Shown here: piece after piece, positions 5,815-6,224 of the stretch | Position numbering within the stretch: position 1 is the stretch's first letter | Layout: every line of letters begins with the position of its first letter | DNA from: an uncultured Pseudobdellovibrionaceae bacterium | GTDB lineage: Bacteria > Bdellovibrionota > Bdellovibrionia > Bdellovibrionales > Bdellovibrionaceae | Length of the DNA: 6,224 nucleotides | NCBI GenBank assembly: GCA_937900305.1 | Contig: CALCCV010000644.1 | Coordinates: forward strand, 1-6,224 | Direction: 5' to 3' | The notes under the pieces: generated by a model | The model's input: the letters and a program-made list of their open reading frames with translations, nothing else | Databases searched by the model: none | What the model was told of the DNA's origin: nothing | Position numbers and translations under genes: made by a program

Positions 5815-6174
5815 CTAAACCTCTCCAACCGGATTGGTTTTTAAAATCATTTTTGCGCCTTCACTCCATCTCCAACGCAACTTTGATTTCGAAAAATCGA
5901 TCTTGGCGGCCGCGGCGATCGGACTGTTTCGCCACCGGTGCAAAGCTTTTTTTAATGTCATTCGCGACGACTCTGTATAAATCTGATCCCAAACATCGTC
6001 CCAAATTTCGGCTACGAGACCGCCAAATTCGCATCGTTTAGCGATCGCCAGCGAAAAAGACGACATCAACTTTGGCATATCCGACATCAATTGTGATTGA
6101 TCATTTCCGGAAAATACAATCGACGGGAGATCCGACGAGTGCAAACGCCACCGACGAATCACTTTGTCAGTCAC
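5815..6174 (-). CDS. Basic, tryptophan-rich protein of unknown function
   Basis: This 119-residue protein is read from a GTG at 6174, preceded by GGGAG (complement of 6183-6187) 8 bases upstream. The frame stays open beyond the GTG to the end of the genuine sequence at 6194, so a longer N-terminus cannot be excluded. It has six Trp (9, 58, 62, 81, 101, 103) and many basic residues. Visible segments are VIRRWRLHSSDLPSIVF (5-21), a helix-like FSLAIAKRCEFGGLVAEIWDDVWDQIYTE span (40-68), LKKALHRWRNSP (74-85), and a basic tail with KLRWRWSEGAKMILK (98-112). There is no signal peptide or membrane segment, so it is probably cytoplasmic. The LKKALHRWRNSP block recalls basic helical nucleic-acid-binding proteins, but I cannot assign a family. 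The gene is convergent with the small secreted gene; the two stops are 52 bases apart and flank the terminator at 5787. Confidence 0.6.
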   Translation of the reverse strand: MTDKVIRRWRLHSSDLPSIVFSGNDQSQLMSDMPKLMSSFSLAIAKRCEFGGLVAEIWDDVWDQIYTESSRMTLKKALHRWRNSPIAAAAKIDFSKSKLRWRWSEGAKMILKTNPVGEV

Positions 6175-6194
6175 TTCAAAAACTCCCTTTGAAT

Positions 6195-6224
6195 AGATCG
6201 GAAGAGCGTCGTGTAGGGAAAGAG
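6195..6224. other. Illumina adapter sequence, not genomic
   Basis: The window ends with 30 bases starting AGATCGGAAGAGC and continuing GTCGTGTAGGGAAAGAG. This is the standard Illumina TruSeq universal adapter read-through, a library-construction artefact left at the end of an assembled contig. Genuine sequence therefore ends at about 6194. Confidence 0.97.

Noticed and set aside
1..6224. CRISPR array, insertion sequence, tRNA or phage module
   Set aside because: No regularly spaced repeats, transposase, terminal inverted repeats with target duplication, tRNA-like fold or phage gene was seen on either strand.

Overview
The window is an ordinary-looking chromosomal fragment that most likely comes from a Bdellovibrionota bacterium or a close relative. 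The best clue is the gene at 3048-3851, a regulator of the TIGR02147/DUF4423 type, a family concentrated in Bdellovibrio-like bacteria and Fibrobacteres. The several exported proteins without familiar relatives and the moderate base composition fit this. The assignment is an inference from gene content. The last 30 bases (6195-6224) are not genomic: they match an Illumina sequencing adapter, so the real sequence ends at about 6194.

Left part (1-1111): the start of a LysR-type regulator gene runs leftward off the edge. It is divergent from a pirin/YhhW-type cupin gene (353-1051) that keeps all four metal ligands. The 248-base gap between them carries two AT-rich inverted repeats. One overlaps a perfect TATAAT on the LysR strand, as expected for an autoregulated LysR gene that also controls its neighbour. 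A hairpin at 1083-1111 separates the pirin gene from the convergent gene that follows.

Middle part (1113-4595): a large lipoprotein gene with a HExxH metalloprotease-like motif (1113-2831, minus strand) is divergent from the TIGR02147 regulator gene (3048-3851). A glutathione S-transferase gene (3907-4554) follows 55 bases downstream with no visible terminator between, so the regulator and transferase may be co-transcribed. A hairpin at 4560-4595 closes this unit. The 216 bases between the divergent starts hold short inverted repeats that could be operators.

Right part (4596-6194): two small secreted proteins with paired cysteines (4624-4950 minus, 5415-5762 plus) flank a stretch that looks like a frameshifted, decaying gene (about 4987-5263, minus). 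A strong intrinsic terminator (5787-5812) ends the second small gene. A tryptophan-rich, basic protein of unknown function (5815-6174, minus) starts close to the adapter junction.

No RNA genes, CRISPR arrays, insertion sequences, transposases or phage genes are visible. I did not find a convincing undescribed multi-gene system. The most promising leads are the HExxH lipoprotein/TIGR02147 pair and the orphan Trp-rich protein.
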